A DNA stretch of 64,000 bases from an uncultured Alphaproteobacteria bacterium (GCA_902826095.1 CADEDN010000001.1:372001-436000); one strand, 5' to 3'. Positions 26,128 to 36,805 are shown, counted from the first letter of the stretch. Program-made: numbers and translations. The notes: generated by a model from the sequence alone, not told the origin.

Positions 26128-27414
26128 ATGAATAATGATCCGGCCGCCCGCCAAACCTCCGGCCAGTCAACCTTGCTGAGCCGCTGGACGGTGATGGCGG
26201 TTCTTGGGCTTTCGGGCACCGTCATCTACCTGCTGCCGTTCCTGCGCGAGGTCTATTACGACCCGCTCAAGGAGGCGCTCGGGCTTTCCAATTCGCAGTC
26301 CGGCGTCTTGATGGCGACATTCGGCTTCACCTCGATGCTCGCTTATATTCCCGGCGGCTGGATCGCCGACCGTGTCGAACCGCGGCTGCTCATCGCCGGC
26401 GCGCTGATTTCGACAGGCCTCCTCGGTTTCCTTTTTTCGACATTTCCTTCTTACCCGGTCGCGCTCGCCATTCACGCGCTGTGGGGAATCACAGCGACCG
26501 GGATGATGTGGGGCGCGCTCATCAAGGCGACGCGCGACTGGGCGTCCGGCGCCGAACAGGGAAAAGCGTTCGGCCTGCTCGAAGCCGGGAGAGGCGTATC
26601 CGAAGCGGCGTTTTTGTCGCTCTTCCTGGCGATCTTCGCAAGGCTCGGCGGCGACACGCCGGCTTTCGCCAGCATTGTCGTGCAATATTCGGCGCTTCAT
26701 GTCGCACTTGGCGTTCTCGCCTATGTCGTGATCAAGCCCGGCCTTTCGGCGCCCGCGGGCGATTCGGCCTCGCTCGCCGGTTTCATCCGTGTCGTGAAGA
26801 TGCCGAATGTCTGGCTGATCGCAATCGTCGTGCTTGCCGGTTACAGCGCCTATTGGGGCGCTTATTACTTCACGCCCTACGCTTCCGATGTGTTTTTGAT
26901 GAGCGCCGTCGCCGCCGGCGCGATCGGCGCCGGCAAAGTGTGGTTGAAGCCCCTCTCCGCGCTGATCGCCGGCTTCGTCGCGGACCGCGTCGGCGTTTCA
27001 AAATCCGTCGCCGCCTGCTTTCTCGCGCTGATCGCGAGTTTTGCCGGTTTCGTCGTTCTGCCCGGCGGCGCCGCCATGGTCGCGCTGATGATCGCCAACA
27101 TCGCGCTCGCCTCGATCGCCATCTTCGCGTTAAGGGGCGTTTATTTCGCGCTGCTCGAAGAAAGCGGGATTCCAACGATCGTCACCGGCACGGCGACGGG
27201 CATCGTCTCGGTGATCGGATTTGCGCCCGATGTTTTCATGCCGCTGCTCGGCGGCGCGCTCCTTGACGCCTTTCCGGGCGAAGCGGGATACCGGATCTAT
27301 TTCGGCTTTATCGCATTCTTGTGCGTCGGCGGGCTGATCGCGACGCTCGCGCTTTTCAAGTACGCCCGAATGGTTAACCGGCCGCCGCTCCAGCCTGGCG
27401 AAAACGCGCGTTGA
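26128..27414 (+). CDS. MFS transporter
   Basis: 428 residues with twelve predicted helices. The motif-A loop is GGWIADRVEPRLLI between helices 2 and 3, and a second-half equivalent is ADRVGVSKSV. The layout (LREVYYDPLKEALGLSNSQSGVLMATFG) resembles the organic-anion/nitrate-like MFS group that includes glycerol-3-phosphate antiporters. The substrate is unknown. It is divergent from MaoC by 107 bp, and repeat copy B begins right at its stop codon. Confidence 0.87.
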   Translation: MNNDPAARQTSGQSTLLSRWTVMAVLGLSGTVIYLLPFLREVYYDPLKEALGLSNSQSGVLMATFGFTSMLAYIPGGWIADRVEPRLLIAGALISTGLLGFLFSTFPSYPVALAIHALWGITATGMMWGALIKATRDWASGAEQGKAFGLLEAGRGVSEAAFLSLFLAIFARLGGDTPAFASIVVQYSALHVALGVLAYVVIKPGLSAPAGDSASLAGFIRVVKMPNVWLIAIVVLAGYSAYWGAYYFTPYASDVFLMSAVAAGAIGAGKVWLKPLSALIAGFVADRVGVSKSVAACFLALIASFAGFVVLPGGAAMVALMIANIALASIAIFALRGVYFALLEESGIPTIVTGTATGIVSVIGFAPDVFMPLLGGALLDAFPGEAGYRIYFGFIAFLCVGGLIATLALFKYARMVNRPPLQPGENAR

Positions 27415-27690
27415 AATACAACCAAATCGCGGCTTGAAAGCGCGACGGAAATTCCAACTTCAACCGTTGACACTATGGGCGCGGCGATGAGCCGTGTCCG
27501 GCTCTTTGACAGTTGAGATGGCCGCGTCCGTCCGGCGACATGCTGGCGGCGCGAGGCGAAAGGGAAGGCTCGAAGCGCCTCCGTTTCGCAACAAGGAACG
27601 CCCCGCGAATAGCGCGAGCGGCGATCGCGAAGCTGTGCGCAAATCGGGAATCGCGCCGACGACGCGCCGCCGGACAATCCCGCAAAAGCC
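27414..27690 (+). repeat. Dispersed intergenic repeat, copy B
   Basis: Homologous to 5053-5345 on the same strand, with the landmark words ATACAACCAAA, GGCTTGAAAGCGCGACGGAAATTCC, CCGGCTCTTTGACAG, AACGCCCCGCG, GCGCGAGCGGCGATCGCGAA and GGACAATCCCGC in the same order and spacing. It spans most of the 369-bp gap between the MFS and CrtI-like genes and contains no supported gene. Confidence 0.6.
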
Positions 27691-27714
27691 GGCGCCCTTT
27701 GTGACGCCGCCGCC

Positions 27715-27750
27715 TGATCCTGAGGAACGCGCTCGTCGCGAAGGATGGCC
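27715..27750. repeat. Short palindromic repeat (ATCCTGAGGA...AAGGAT type)
   Basis: ATCCT (27717-27721) and AGGAT (27742-27746) bracket GAGGAACGCGCTCGTCGCGA, matching the ATCCTGAGGAGC...CGAAGGATGG palindromes scattered between genes in many Rhizobiales and relatives (from memory). It sits about 35 bp before the 3' end of the minus-strand oxidoreductase. Confidence 0.5.
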
Positions 27751-27783
27751 GCAAGCGCCGGCGCCGAGTCTTTGCGCCTTGCT

Positions 27784-29391
27784 CTAGCGGCGCTTCGCCT
27801 TCAACACAGCCAGGGCGGCGTTGCGGCCCGGCGCGCCGGTGACGCCGCCGCCCGGATGCGCGCCGGCGCCGCAAAGATAGAGCCCATCGATTGGCGTTCG
27901 ATATTGCGACCATTCGGGCGTCGGGCGCATCGAAAAGAGCTGGCCGAGATGCAAATCGCCGTGAAAGATGTTGCCTTCGGTCAAGCCGTAGATTTCCTCA
28001 AGATCGAGCGGCGTCAAAACTTTTCGCGCGATGACGCTCTTTGGCACGTTCGGCGCATGGCGGCCGATCAGCTCGACCACGCGATCGCCGAGCGCTTCGC
28101 GCCGTAAATTCCAGTCGCCGTCGCGAAGGCGCCAGGGAAGATATTGCACAAAGCAGGTCAGCATATGCCGGTCCGGCGGGCAAAGCGTCTTGTCGACCTC
28201 GCTCGGCATCACGCAGTCGACCCAGAGGTCGTCGCCGACCTCGCCGAATTTCGCGCGATCATAGAGCCTTTGCGCGTCTTCAAGATCGCCCATGACGCTG
28301 AGGACCGCGCGTTCATGAGGCGCCGCGTCATCAGCGAGGCCGGAAATGACGGGACGCTCGGAAAGGACCATGTTCACTTTCGCCGCCGGTCCCGCCATGC
28401 GGATCGCGGCGATGTCGGCGCGGAATTCATCGTCGAGCGCGCTTTTGTCGATCAGCTTCAAGAAGGTTCGCTTCGGATCGGCGTTCGACAGGATGATCGG
28501 CGCCGCAAACTCGCGGCCGTCTTCAAGCGCGACGCCGACAGCGGCGCCGTTCCGTATGCGGATTTCGGCGACCGGGGCGTCCGTCAGGATGGCCGCGCCC
28601 TTGTCGCGCGCCGATTGCGCGAGGGCGCCGGTGATCGATCCCATGCCGCCGATGACATGGCCCGTGAAGCCCTGCACGGCGTGATCGCCGCCCGAAAGAA
28701 GATGGAACAACAGGCCGAGCGTCGATCCTGAATCATAAGGGCCGCCATGTTTTCCGTAGACATTGTTGCCGAGGAACAGGCGCTTTGTTTCCGGCGCCTC
28801 AAAGCGTCGATCGAGAAAATCGGCGAGCGATCCGGTCATGAACCGCAACAGCGCCGCCGCCTCCTCGCCGCTGACGCCCCAAAACCGTTTGGCGAGGCGG
28901 GCGACCTCGACGAGGCGATCGGCGCCTTTGGCGGCGAGGTTGGGCGGCGGCGTCAGAAAATAGGGCTGCAGATAGCGGGCGAGCTTCTTCAGCTCCGCAT
29001 CGACGCGCTCATACGCGGCGGCGTCGCGAACGGAATATCGGCGCAGCTCGCTTGCGGTGCGCAGAGGGTCCGCCCACAAACGCAGCAGGCCGCCATCCGC
29101 GACCGGGACATTGAGCGCCGGATCGCAAGGAACCATCTTCAATCCGTAGCGGCCAAGCTCAAGATCGCGGATGACCGCCGGCGTCAACATCGATGCGATA
29201 TAAGAACATGAGGAGACGCGGCAGCCGGGCGCGACTTCCTCCGTCACCGCCGCGCCGCCGACGACATTGCGGCGTTCAAGCGCCAGCACCGACCAGCCGG
29301 CGCGCGCAAGATAGGCGGCGGCGGTCAGACCATTATGCCCCGCGCCGACAATGATGGCGTCATAGCGGGATTTCAGTTCCGGAGCCTGCAT
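27784..29391 (-). CDS. CrtI/PYROXD2-like FAD-dependent oxidoreductase
   Basis: 535 residues from ATG 29389-29391; a TTG-initiated frame 63 bp longer is possible. The dinucleotide fold is at the N-terminus (YDAIIVGAGHNGLTAAAYLARAGWSVLALERR), followed by GGAAVTEEVAPG, a CrtI-type stretch. The C-terminal FAD block is IDGLYLCGAGAHPGGGVTGAPGRNAA. These proteins resemble phytoene desaturases but belong to a group of uncertain role (human PYROXD2 relatives). There is no crtB or other carotenoid gene nearby. It is divergent from a Rieske oxygenase 91 bp away, so a shared redox pathway is possible. Confidence 0.86.
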   Translation of the reverse strand: MQAPELKSRYDAIIVGAGHNGLTAAAYLARAGWSVLALERRNVVGGAAVTEEVAPGCRVSSCSYIASMLTPAVIRDLELGRYGLKMVPCDPALNVPVADGGLLRLWADPLRTASELRRYSVRDAAAYERVDAELKKLARYLQPYFLTPPPNLAAKGADRLVEVARLAKRFWGVSGEEAAALLRFMTGSLADFLDRRFEAPETKRLFLGNNVYGKHGGPYDSGSTLGLLFHLLSGGDHAVQGFTGHVIGGMGSITGALAQSARDKGAAILTDAPVAEIRIRNGAAVGVALEDGREFAAPIILSNADPKRTFLKLIDKSALDDEFRADIAAIRMAGPAAKVNMVLSERPVISGLADDAAPHERAVLSVMGDLEDAQRLYDRAKFGEVGDDLWVDCVMPSEVDKTLCPPDRHMLTCFVQYLPWRLRDGDWNLRREALGDRVVELIGRHAPNVPKSVIARKVLTPLDLEEIYGLTEGNIFHGDLHLGQLFSMRPTPEWSQYRTPIDGLYLCGAGAHPGGGVTGAPGRNAALAVLKAKRR

Positions 29392-29482
29392 GGGTTTGGC
29401 GCTTTCGTCGGCCGCTGGACTTTCAACGCTAGGATTGGGACAGTGGCGCGTCAATCATCGCCCGGGGCTTGCGGAAAGCGGA

Positions 29483-30625
29483 ATGGATCAACGAGACCAG
29501 AGCGCCGGTTTGCAGAAATCGCTGCCGAGCGATTGCTATACGGATGATGCGCATTTTAGCCGGGAAAAAGCTGATATTTTTGCGCGAAACTGGACTTGCG
29601 CCGCGCGGGAGGAGGATGTCGGGCCGCCGGGAGAAGCGATCGTCGTCAGTTTGTTTGGCGAAAGCGTCATTGTCGCGCGCCTCAATGACGGGTCGCTGCG
29701 CGCGCATTACAATGTCTGTCGTCATCGCGGCGCGCGGATCTGCGCCGATGATTCAAAATGGGGCCTCAGCCTCAAGGGCGGGGCGGCCGGCGAGTTTCTG
29801 CGGTGCCCCTATCATCAGTGGACATACGGCCTCGACGGCAAGCTCGTCAACGCGCCGCAATTGTCCGGCGCGCCGGGATTTGACTCGGCGAAATTCAGCC
29901 TTCACCCCGTCGGGATTGCGGTCTGGGGCGGGTTCATCTTCCTGAAATTGTCGCCCGATCCCGGCGACGCGATATCAAGAACGCTCGGGCGAGAAATCGG
30001 CGAAGCGCCGCGTCGGCTCGCGAATTACCCGCTGGCGCGCCTGAAGACCGCGCGGTCGATCGCCTATGAGGTTGACGCCAACTGGAAGGTCATCGCCGAG
30101 AACTATAATGAATGTTATCATTGCGGCGGCGTCCATCCCGAATTGTGCAAAATTGTGCCCGCATTCCGCGCCGGCGGCGGTCTCGGGCTCGATTGGGAGA
30201 ACGGCGTTCCGCATCGCGAAGGCGCGTGGACCTACACGTTTTCCGGCGTGACGAACCGCAAACCGTTTACCGGCCTCAGCGATCTTGAAAAGGTTCGTCA
30301 CAAGGGCGAGCTCATCTATCCCAATTTGATGCTGTCGATGAGTGCGGAGCACGGCGCGGCGTTCCTGTTATTCCCGCTCGCGGCGAATCGCACGCGCATC
30401 GAAGTGCGGTTCCTGTTTGATCCTGAGGAAATGGCGCGTACGGATTTCGATCCTTCGGATTCGGTCGATTTCTGGGACATCACCAATCGTCAGGATTGGG
30501 CGGTCTGCGAACGCGTCCAGCAAGGAATGTCGTCGCGCGTGCATGCGCATGGCTATTATGCGCCGATGGAGGACGACAGTCTCGACATTCGCCGCTATGT
30601 GGGCGCGCATCTCGGCAAGGAGTGA
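29483..30625 (+). CDS. Rieske-type aromatic ring-hydroxylating oxygenase, alpha subunit-like
   Basis: 380 residues from ATG 29483 with GGAAAGCGG before it; the frame is open further upstream but would run into the divergent gene. The Rieske [2Fe-2S] ligands are NVCRHRG and CPYHQW. The mononuclear iron site follows in [16 protein letters not shown], where the conserved Asn/Glu precedes two His. Family members (choline monooxygenase/carnitine oxygenase-like and aromatic dioxygenases) need a separate reductase, not found here. The substrate is open. Divergent from the FAD oxidoreductase. Confidence 0.9.
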   Translation: MDQRDQSAGLQKSLPSDCYTDDAHFSREKADIFARNWTCAAREEDVGPPGEAIVVSLFGESVIVARLNDGSLRAHYNVCRHRGARICADDSKWGLSLKGGAAGEFLRCPYHQWTYGLDGKLVNAPQLSGAPGFDSAKFSLHPVGIAVWGGFIFLKLSPDPGDAISRTLGREIGEAPRRLANYPLARLKTARSIAYEVDANWKVIAENYNECYHCGGVHPELCKIVPAFRAGGGLGLDWENGVPHREGAWTYTFSGVTNRKPFTGLSDLEKVRHKGELIYPNLMLSMSAEHGAAFLLFPLAANRTRIEVRFLFDPEEMARTDFDPSDSVDFWDITNRQDWAVCERVQQGMSSRVHAHGYYAPMEDDSLDIRRYVGAHLGKE

Positions 30626-30708
30626 CGGGCGCCGCTTTCGCTTGCCCGATCGGCGGCGATTGTCTAGGCCATGTCCCGGTTCAAAAGTCTGGCGGGAGCG
30701 CACAGTCC

Positions 30709-32847
30709 ATGGCGTATATTGATCGGGCCGGCCTCAAGGTCGACAAGCCGCTCGCCGATTTCATCGAAATGCAATGCCTCGCCGGCTCGGGCCTGACGAG
30801 CGAAAAATTTTGGGCGGAACTCGCAAGAATTTTCTCGCACCTGACGCCGGAGAACGGCGCGCTGCTCGAAAAGCGCGATGCGCTGCAGGCGAAGATCGAC
30901 GCCTGGCACGATGCGCGCAAGGGACGCGAATTTGATCAGGCGGCGCATATCGGGTTTCTGAGAGAGATCGGTTATCTCGTCGACGAGCCTGCGCCGTTCA
31001 GGATCAGCACCGCCAATGTCGACGCCGAGCTCGCGACGATGGCGGGGCCGCAGCTCGTCGTTCCTTCGCGCAATGCGCGCTTTGCGCTGAACGCCGCGAA
31101 CGCCCGCTGGGGCAGTCTCTATGATGCGCTCTATGGGACCGACGCCTTGCCGGGCGCTGCAAAGTCCGGCGGCTACGACAAGGCGCGCGGCGATCAGGTC
31201 ATCGCGTGGACGCAACAATTCCTCGACGACGCGGCGCCGCTGGCGTCAGGCGGTCACGCGAGCGTTGAAGCGTACAGGGTCAATGACGGCGCGCTGACGC
31301 CGGCATTGAAGAATCCGGCGCAATTCGCCGGCTACCGCGGCGCGCCGTCGGACCCGACGGCGATCCTCTTGAAGAACAACGGCCTTCATATCGAGCTTGT
31401 CATCGATCGCGCCCACCCGATCGGCAAGACGCATCGCGCCGGCGTCGCTGATGTGCTGATCGAATCGGCGCTGACGACGATCATCGATCTTGAAGATTCA
31501 ATCGCCGCCGTCGACGCCGCGGACAAGGTCGAGGCCTATTCGAATTGGCTTGGCCTGATGACGGGAACTCTTGAGGCGAGCTTTCCAAAGGGCGGCGCGC
31601 TGGTGCGCCGATCGCTGGAGCCGGACCGCGACTATCTCGCGCCCAACGGCGCCGGCTTTCGGCTGAAGGGACGCAGCGTTCTTCTTGTCCGCAATGTCGG
31701 CCATCTGATGACGACGCCGGCCGTAAGGCTCCCGGACGGATCGGAGGCGTTCGAAGGCGTTCTCGACTGCGTCGTCACCAGCCTCATCGCCGGCGTCGAT
31801 CTACGGCGCGAGGGGAAATTCTCAAATAGCGCCGCCGGCTCGGTCTATATCGTCAAGCCGAAGATGCACGGGCCCGAAGAAGCGGCGTTTACGGACAAAC
31901 TGTTCGCGGCGACGGAGACAATGCTAGGCTACGCGCCGCATACGCTGAAAGTCGGCGTGATGGATGAAGAGCGGCGGACCTCCGCCAATCTCGCCGCCTG
32001 CATCAAGGCGGTCGCGGAGAGGATCGTCTTCATCAACACCGGATTTCTCGATCGGACCGGCGATGAGATTCACACATCAATGCGCGCCGGCCCATTCATC
32101 AGGAAGGGCGACATCAAAGGATCTGTCTGGATCAAGGCGTATGAGGATCGCAACGTCCAGATCGGGCTTGCCTGCGGCCTTTCGGGCAAGGCGCAGATCG
32201 GCAAGGGCATGTGGGCGGCGCCCGACCGCATGGCCGACATGCTGGAGCAGAAAATCGGCCATCCAAGGAGCGGCGCCAACACGGCGTGGGTGCCGAGCCC
32301 GACCGCCGCGACGCTCCACGCCGTTCATTATCATCGCGTCGACGTGTTCGCCCAGCAGAAAGAGCTTGCGGGCGCGCCGACGCCCGGCGTCGACAAGTTG
32401 CTGACGATCCCGCTTGCGCGCGGCGCCAATTTCAGCGTCGAGGAAGTCGAAAGAGAACTCGAGAACAACATTCAGGGCATTCTCGGCTATGTCGTTCGCT
32501 GGATCGATCAGGGCGTCGGCTGCTCCAAAGTGCCCGACATCAACGATATCGGCCTGATGGAGGATCGCGCGACGCTCAGGATCTCGTCGCAGCATGTCGC
32601 GAACTGGCTTCGTCACGAAGTCTGCACGCGCGAACAGGTCGATAGGGCGTTCCTGAAGATGGCGGCGAAGGTCGATGCGCAGAACGCCGGCGATCCAGCC
32701 TATCGTCCGATGACGGACGATCCGGCGGAGAATGTCGCGTTTCTGGCCGCCAGGGCGCTGGTCTATGAGGGCGAGAAGTCGCCGAACGGCTATACCGAGC
32801 CGCTGCTTCATGCGTTTCGGCTTCGGGTGAAGGGAGCCGCGAGGTGA
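30709..32847 (+). CDS. glcB: Malate synthase G
   Basis: 712 residues from ATG 30709 ([20 protein letters not shown]). It condenses acetyl-CoA with glyoxylate to malate in the glyoxylate cycle. Diagnostic blocks include [51 protein letters not shown], the active-site stretch [19 protein letters not shown] and [21 protein letters not shown]. Length matches the G isoform (about 720). No aceA or glcDEF is adjacent. Supports growth on fatty acids, PHA or acetate. Confidence 0.97.
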   Translation: MAYIDRAGLKVDKPLADFIEMQCLAGSGLTSEKFWAELARIFSHLTPENGALLEKRDALQAKIDAWHDARKGREFDQAAHIGFLREIGYLVDEPAPFRISTANVDAELATMAGPQLVVPSRNARFALNAANARWGSLYDALYGTDALPGAAKSGGYDKARGDQVIAWTQQFLDDAAPLASGGHASVEAYRVNDGALTPALKNPAQFAGYRGAPSDPTAILLKNNGLHIELVIDRAHPIGKTHRAGVADVLIESALTTIIDLEDSIAAVDAADKVEAYSNWLGLMTGTLEASFPKGGALVRRSLEPDRDYLAPNGAGFRLKGRSVLLVRNVGHLMTTPAVRLPDGSEAFEGVLDCVVTSLIAGVDLRREGKFSNSAAGSVYIVKPKMHGPEEAAFTDKLFAATETMLGYAPHTLKVGVMDEERRTSANLAACIKAVAERIVFINTGFLDRTGDEIHTSMRAGPFIRKGDIKGSVWIKAYEDRNVQIGLACGLSGKAQIGKGMWAAPDRMADMLEQKIGHPRSGANTAWVPSPTAATLHAVHYHRVDVFAQQKELAGAPTPGVDKLLTIPLARGANFSVEEVERELENNIQGILGYVVRWIDQGVGCSKVPDINDIGLMEDRATLRISSQHVANWLRHEVCTREQVDRAFLKMAAKVDAQNAGDPAYRPMTDDPAENVAFLAARALVYEGEKSPNGYTEPLLHAFRLRVKGAAR

Positions 32848-32871
32848 AAGCCTTGGCGGGATAGGGCGGCG

Positions 32872-33621
32872 ATGATCTGGCTGGCGCTCGCCTTTGTTGT
32901 CGCCGCGCTCCTTTATTCGATGGCGGGATTCGGCGGCGGCTCCGCCTATAGCGCGCTGCTCGTCCTCAATGGGACCGACTATCGTCTTCTGCCGTCGATA
33001 TCGCTCATCTGCAACATCATCGTCGTCGGGAATGGCGCCATTCAATTCCTGATCGCCAGGCGCATGCGGTTGATCGACGTCGCGCCGCTTTGCCTGTTGT
33101 CGGCGCCCGCCGCTTGGGTCGGCGGCCGCATTCCGGTGCCGGAAACGCTTTTTTCCTTGATGCTCGGCTTGGCTCTTCTCGCCGCGGCGGCGTTCATGTT
33201 CGTCGATCCGAAGACGCCGGAACCGCGCGCAGGCGGCCGGTCCGCGGCGGCGCCAGCGGCGATCGGCGGCTTCATCGGATTTCTTTCAGGGCTCGTCGGC
33301 ATCGGCGGCGGGATTTTTCTTGCGCCGTTCCTGCATATCGTTCGCTGGGGCGGGGCGCATGAGATCGCCGGCGCCGCGAGCGTTTTCATTCTCGTCAATT
33401 CCGTCGCCGGATTGGGCGGACAGCTGACGAAGCTCGGCGATCTCAACGCGGTCCACGCATTGACGCCGTACTGGCCGCTGCCCGCGGCGGTGCTCATCGG
33501 CGGCGTCATCGGCGGCTTCATCGGCGCAAGGCGGCTGCCGGCGGGCGCGATCAAGCGCCTGACGGGTGTCTTGATTCTGAGCGTCGGCTTGAGGCTGCTC
33601 TGGGGTTTGGCGACGAAATAG
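32872..33621 (+). CDS. TauE/SafE family sulfite or organic-anion exporter
   Basis: 249 residues with about eight membrane helices. The paired family motifs are FGGGSAYSALLVLNG near the N-terminus and SGLVGIGGGIFLAPFL after the central loop, both the conserved Gly-rich helices of TauE/SafE permeases. Substrates in the family range from sulfite to sulfolactate and other anions. It lies 24 bp after glcB and may be co-transcribed. Confidence 0.92.
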   Translation: MIWLALAFVVAALLYSMAGFGGGSAYSALLVLNGTDYRLLPSISLICNIIVVGNGAIQFLIARRMRLIDVAPLCLLSAPAAWVGGRIPVPETLFSLMLGLALLAAAAFMFVDPKTPEPRAGGRSAAAPAAIGGFIGFLSGLVGIGGGIFLAPFLHIVRWGGAHEIAGAASVFILVNSVAGLGGQLTKLGDLNAVHALTPYWPLPAAVLIGGVIGGFIGARRLPAGAIKRLTGVLILSVGLRLLWGLATK

Positions 33622-33692
33622 GGCGGCGGACTGGATTCCGTCGCCGATGAAAGCGTGCTATGCTGGCGCCGCATTGCACGGGGAGAACAGCG

Positions 33693-35363
33693 ATGGCGTT
33701 GATTGTTCATGGTCCAGCCGCGACCGATATCGATATGAATCCGGCGACGATCGATTTCGGCGGACTTTTCACCGATCCGATCATCTCTTCGTTGCCGACG
33801 GAGCTTGTCATCGGCCCGAGCCCCGCCGCCTCGAACTATGTCTGGTATTTTTCAGGAACTGCTTTCACCTACAACGCCAGCGGCGACTTGACCGGCGGAA
33901 CAATCACCGGACTTCGAACCGAGGACAGCGCGCTCATCGATCTGGAGTTGACGGGCGGTTCCTTCTCAGCCGTCGCGGTTCAGGCGCTGATCGATGCATC
34001 CGACAGTCTCGGCTTGCTCACCTTGCTTCTCAGCGGCAACGACACCGTCGCCGGCGGCACGTTTGACGACTATCTGGTCGGGCTAGCGGGATCTGACTTT
34101 CTTGTTGGGGGCGCCGGCGCTGACACGATGATCGGCGGTGCCGACAGCGACTATTTCCGCAGCGGCGCGGGTGCGGATCTTATCGACGGCGGCGCCGGCA
34201 GCAGTGACTTTGCCGAATATGATCTCAGTTCCGCCGCCGTCAACATCAATCTGGCGACCGGCGTCCATTCCGGCGGAGACGCCGCCGGCGACACGCTGAC
34301 AAGTATCGAGTGGATCGCGGGGTCGGATTTCAACGACACGCTGACCGGCAGCGCCGCCAATGAATATTTTGGCGGCCACGACGGCGACGATCTTATCAGC
34401 GCCGGTGACGGCGCGGACAGCGTTGAGAGTCGCGCCGGCGCCGACACGGTCGATGGCGGGGCGGGTAACGACAACATCGACGGCGGTGATGGGAATGACC
34501 TGATTATCGGCGGCGCCGGCCGCGACACGCTGTTCGGCGAACTCGGCGATGATTCGATCGACGCCTCGGCGGGCGACGACTCGATCGACGGCGGCGCCAA
34601 TAATGACTCGCTTGTCGGCGGAACCGGCAATGACAACCTGGTCGGCAACAACGGCAATGACACGATCCAGGGCGGCCTCGACAGCGACACCATTCTCGGC
34701 GGCAATGGGTTTGACTATCTGCTCGGCCAGGACGGCAATGACTCGCTTGATGGCGGCGCCCTTTCTGACACGCTGCTCGGCGGCAATCAGAATGACACGT
34801 TGCGCGGCGGGGCGGACAACGATTTGATCTTCGGCGAAGCGCAGCGCGATTTGATCTTCGGCGACGACGGCGATGACATCATCGATGCCGGAACCGGCGA
34901 TGACACGGTCGACGGCGGCGGCCAGAAGGACAGGGCGTTCGGCGGCTCGGGCGCCGACTCGATCATCGGCGGCGGCGGCAATGACACGCTGCAGGGCGGC
35001 AATGACAATGACACATTGCTCGGCGGCGCAGGCTTCGACGTGCTTGAGGGCGGCGACGGCGACGACTCGCTTGAGGGCGGCGATCTCAACGACGTCATTT
35101 TCGGAAATGCTGGAAATGACACGATCGTCTTCTCGCTCGGCGGCGATATCGATACGTTACGCGACTTCACGGCCGGGGCAGGCGTCGCCGATGTCATCCG
35201 GCTTGTCGGCTTCGGCACGGCGTTCGACAGTTTCGCCGAAGTGCTCGCGGCCGCGACGGATGACGGCACGCACACCACGATCAATTTCGGCGGCGGCGAC
35301 ACGCTGATCATCAGGAACGTGCTGGTCAGCCAACTTCATGTGGATGACTTCACCTTCGGGTGA
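33693..35363 (+). CDS. RTX calcium-binding repeat protein, probably type I secreted
   Basis: 556 residues from ATG 33693, preceded by GGGGAGAACAGCG; an in-frame ATG at 33660 is less likely. The first 115 residues are a small beta-rich region without a recognised fold. Residues of about 120-500 are a nearly unbroken run of roughly thirty GGxGxDx(L/I)x nonapeptides (for example GGAGRDTLF, GGNGFDYLL, GGGGNDTLQ), forming calcium-filled beta rolls. The C-terminal 60 residues (DTLRDFTAGAGVADVIRLVGF...FGGGDTLIIRNV) are the common secretion-region motif. No catalytic domain is present. No T1SS ABC/MFP/TolC genes are adjacent. Confidence 0.9.
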   Translation: MALIVHGPAATDIDMNPATIDFGGLFTDPIISSLPTELVIGPSPAASNYVWYFSGTAFTYNASGDLTGGTITGLRTEDSALIDLELTGGSFSAVAVQALIDASDSLGLLTLLLSGNDTVAGGTFDDYLVGLAGSDFLVGGAGADTMIGGADSDYFRSGAGADLIDGGAGSSDFAEYDLSSAAVNINLATGVHSGGDAAGDTLTSIEWIAGSDFNDTLTGSAANEYFGGHDGDDLISAGDGADSVESRAGADTVDGGAGNDNIDGGDGNDLIIGGAGRDTLFGELGDDSIDASAGDDSIDGGANNDSLVGGTGNDNLVGNNGNDTIQGGLDSDTILGGNGFDYLLGQDGNDSLDGGALSDTLLGGNQNDTLRGGADNDLIFGEAQRDLIFGDDGDDIIDAGTGDDTVDGGGQKDRAFGGSGADSIIGGGGNDTLQGGNDNDTLLGGAGFDVLEGGDGDDSLEGGDLNDVIFGNAGNDTIVFSLGGDIDTLRDFTAGAGVADVIRLVGFGTAFDSFAEVLAAATDDGTHTTINFGGGDTLIIRNVLVSQLHVDDFTFG

Positions 35364-35399
35364 GCGAAGTCCCTATGACGAGTGCTGACGGCGATCAGG

Positions 35400-36716
35400 T
35401 CACGTCATGTGCGGCATCGCGGCGAAGGGCTTTAGGCCGCCGCGCAACAGCAATGCAGCGCCGATGGCGGCAAGCCCGCCGATCAGCGAAACCGACGCGC
35501 CGACCATCGCGTCGTTCCTGAAGACATAGTCTGTCGTCATCGCGATCACCGTCCCGCCAAGCGCGAGGCCGATGAAGCTGTTGAAGAAGAGGAAAATCGC
35601 CGATATCTGCGCGCGCATGCTTGGCGGCGACACGATCTGCATCGCGGCCGCCGAAGTCGCCAGCGGAAAGGAGGCGAAGAAGAAGGCGAGAGCGATCAGC
35701 GGCAGCGCGATCGCCAAATTCGGCGCCGATGAAAACAGCGCGATCGGCGGGACGAGGCACATCGCGCCGACAAGGCCGGCGCGCATCGAAGCATCCTTGC
35801 GGCCCGCGCGTTCAAAGTGATCGGTCAAAAAGCCGCTCGCCAGAACGCCGCCGACATTGGACACGAGCAAGATCAGCCCGAGGATAAGCCCGGTCTGCGC
35901 CGTCGTCAGATGATGGACGCGCGTCAGATAGGCCGGCGTCCAGGACATCAGGCCGAATAGCGCCAGAGCGCACAAGGTGAAGCCGCCATAGTGAGCGACG
36001 AAAAACGCGCGGTTGCCGCGAATGAATGCGAAGACTTCCGCGAGCGTCGCCGAGTTCGATTTCTGGCGGCCTCGCGCCCTGTCATGGACCGTGAATGTAA
36101 AGATGATTGCGAGCAGAATTCCCGGCAGACCGACAGCGAAGAAGACGATTTGCCAGGTCCTGATTTCGCCGACGATCGGCAGCGCCATGCTTTCGACATC
36201 GCCGACAAGGCCGACCACGGCGCCGCCGATAAGGTAGGCAAGCCCGCCGCCGATGAAGGTGCCGATTGAATAGACGGCGAGCGCGCGTCCGAGTTTTTCC
36301 TTCGGGAAGAGATCGGCGATCATCGAGTAGGCGGCTGGAGACAGCGCGGCCTCGCCGACGCCGACGCCCATGCGCGCAAGGAAGATATGAGCGAAATTCT
36401 TGCCGAGCCCTGTCGCGACGGTGGCAAGGCTCCACAAGAAGACGCCTGCGCTGATGATGAGGGGCCGCGATTGACGGTCGGCGAGCCGCGCGATCGGCAG
36501 ACCCATAGTCGCATAGAACAGCGAAAAGGCGAGGCCGTGCAGCAGGCTGAACTGCGTGTCAGTGATATCGAGATCCTTGCGGATCGGCCCGATGAGGAGC
36601 GCGAGGATCTGCCGGTCGACGAATGAAAATATATAGGCGATCATGCAGAGAATGACGACGTACCACGCATAAGCGCGGCTCGGCGGCGGATTATTCGCTT
36701 TGGCGTCGGAGGTCAT
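35400..36716 (-). CDS. MFS transporter (Spinster-like)
   Basis: 438 residues with twelve helices. The N-terminal block WYVVILCMIAYIFSFVDRQILALLIGPIRKDLDITDTQFSLLHGLAFSLFY and the loop ARLADRQSRPLII with RMGVGVGEAALSPAAYSMIADLFP match the Spinster-type MFS clade abundant in Sphingomonadales and Caulobacterales, often near aromatic or steroid degradation genes. The substrate is unknown. Convergent with the RTX gene. Confidence 0.9.
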   Translation of the reverse strand: MTSDAKANNPPPSRAYAWYVVILCMIAYIFSFVDRQILALLIGPIRKDLDITDTQFSLLHGLAFSLFYATMGLPIARLADRQSRPLIISAGVFLWSLATVATGLGKNFAHIFLARMGVGVGEAALSPAAYSMIADLFPKEKLGRALAVYSIGTFIGGGLAYLIGGAVVGLVGDVESMALPIVGEIRTWQIVFFAVGLPGILLAIIFTFTVHDRARGRQKSNSATLAEVFAFIRGNRAFFVAHYGGFTLCALALFGLMSWTPAYLTRVHHLTTAQTGLILGLILLVSNVGGVLASGFLTDHFERAGRKDASMRAGLVGAMCLVPPIALFSSAPNLAIALPLIALAFFFASFPLATSAAAMQIVSPPSMRAQISAIFLFFNSFIGLALGGTVIAMTTDYVFRNDAMVGASVSLIGGLAAIGAALLLRGGLKPFAAMPHMT

Positions 36717-36805
36717 TCGTCAGCGCTCGTCCGGCGGTCTTGTCAATCGCCGAATTCACACGGGCGTTCAGCCTCAATGTCAATCATGCAGGCGCGAAGC
36801 CGGAC

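Noticed and set aside
34030..35130. Tandem DNA repeats, considered as a CRISPR or satellite array
   Set aside because: They are degenerate codons for RTX nonapeptides in an open frame, with no constant repeat-spacer pattern.
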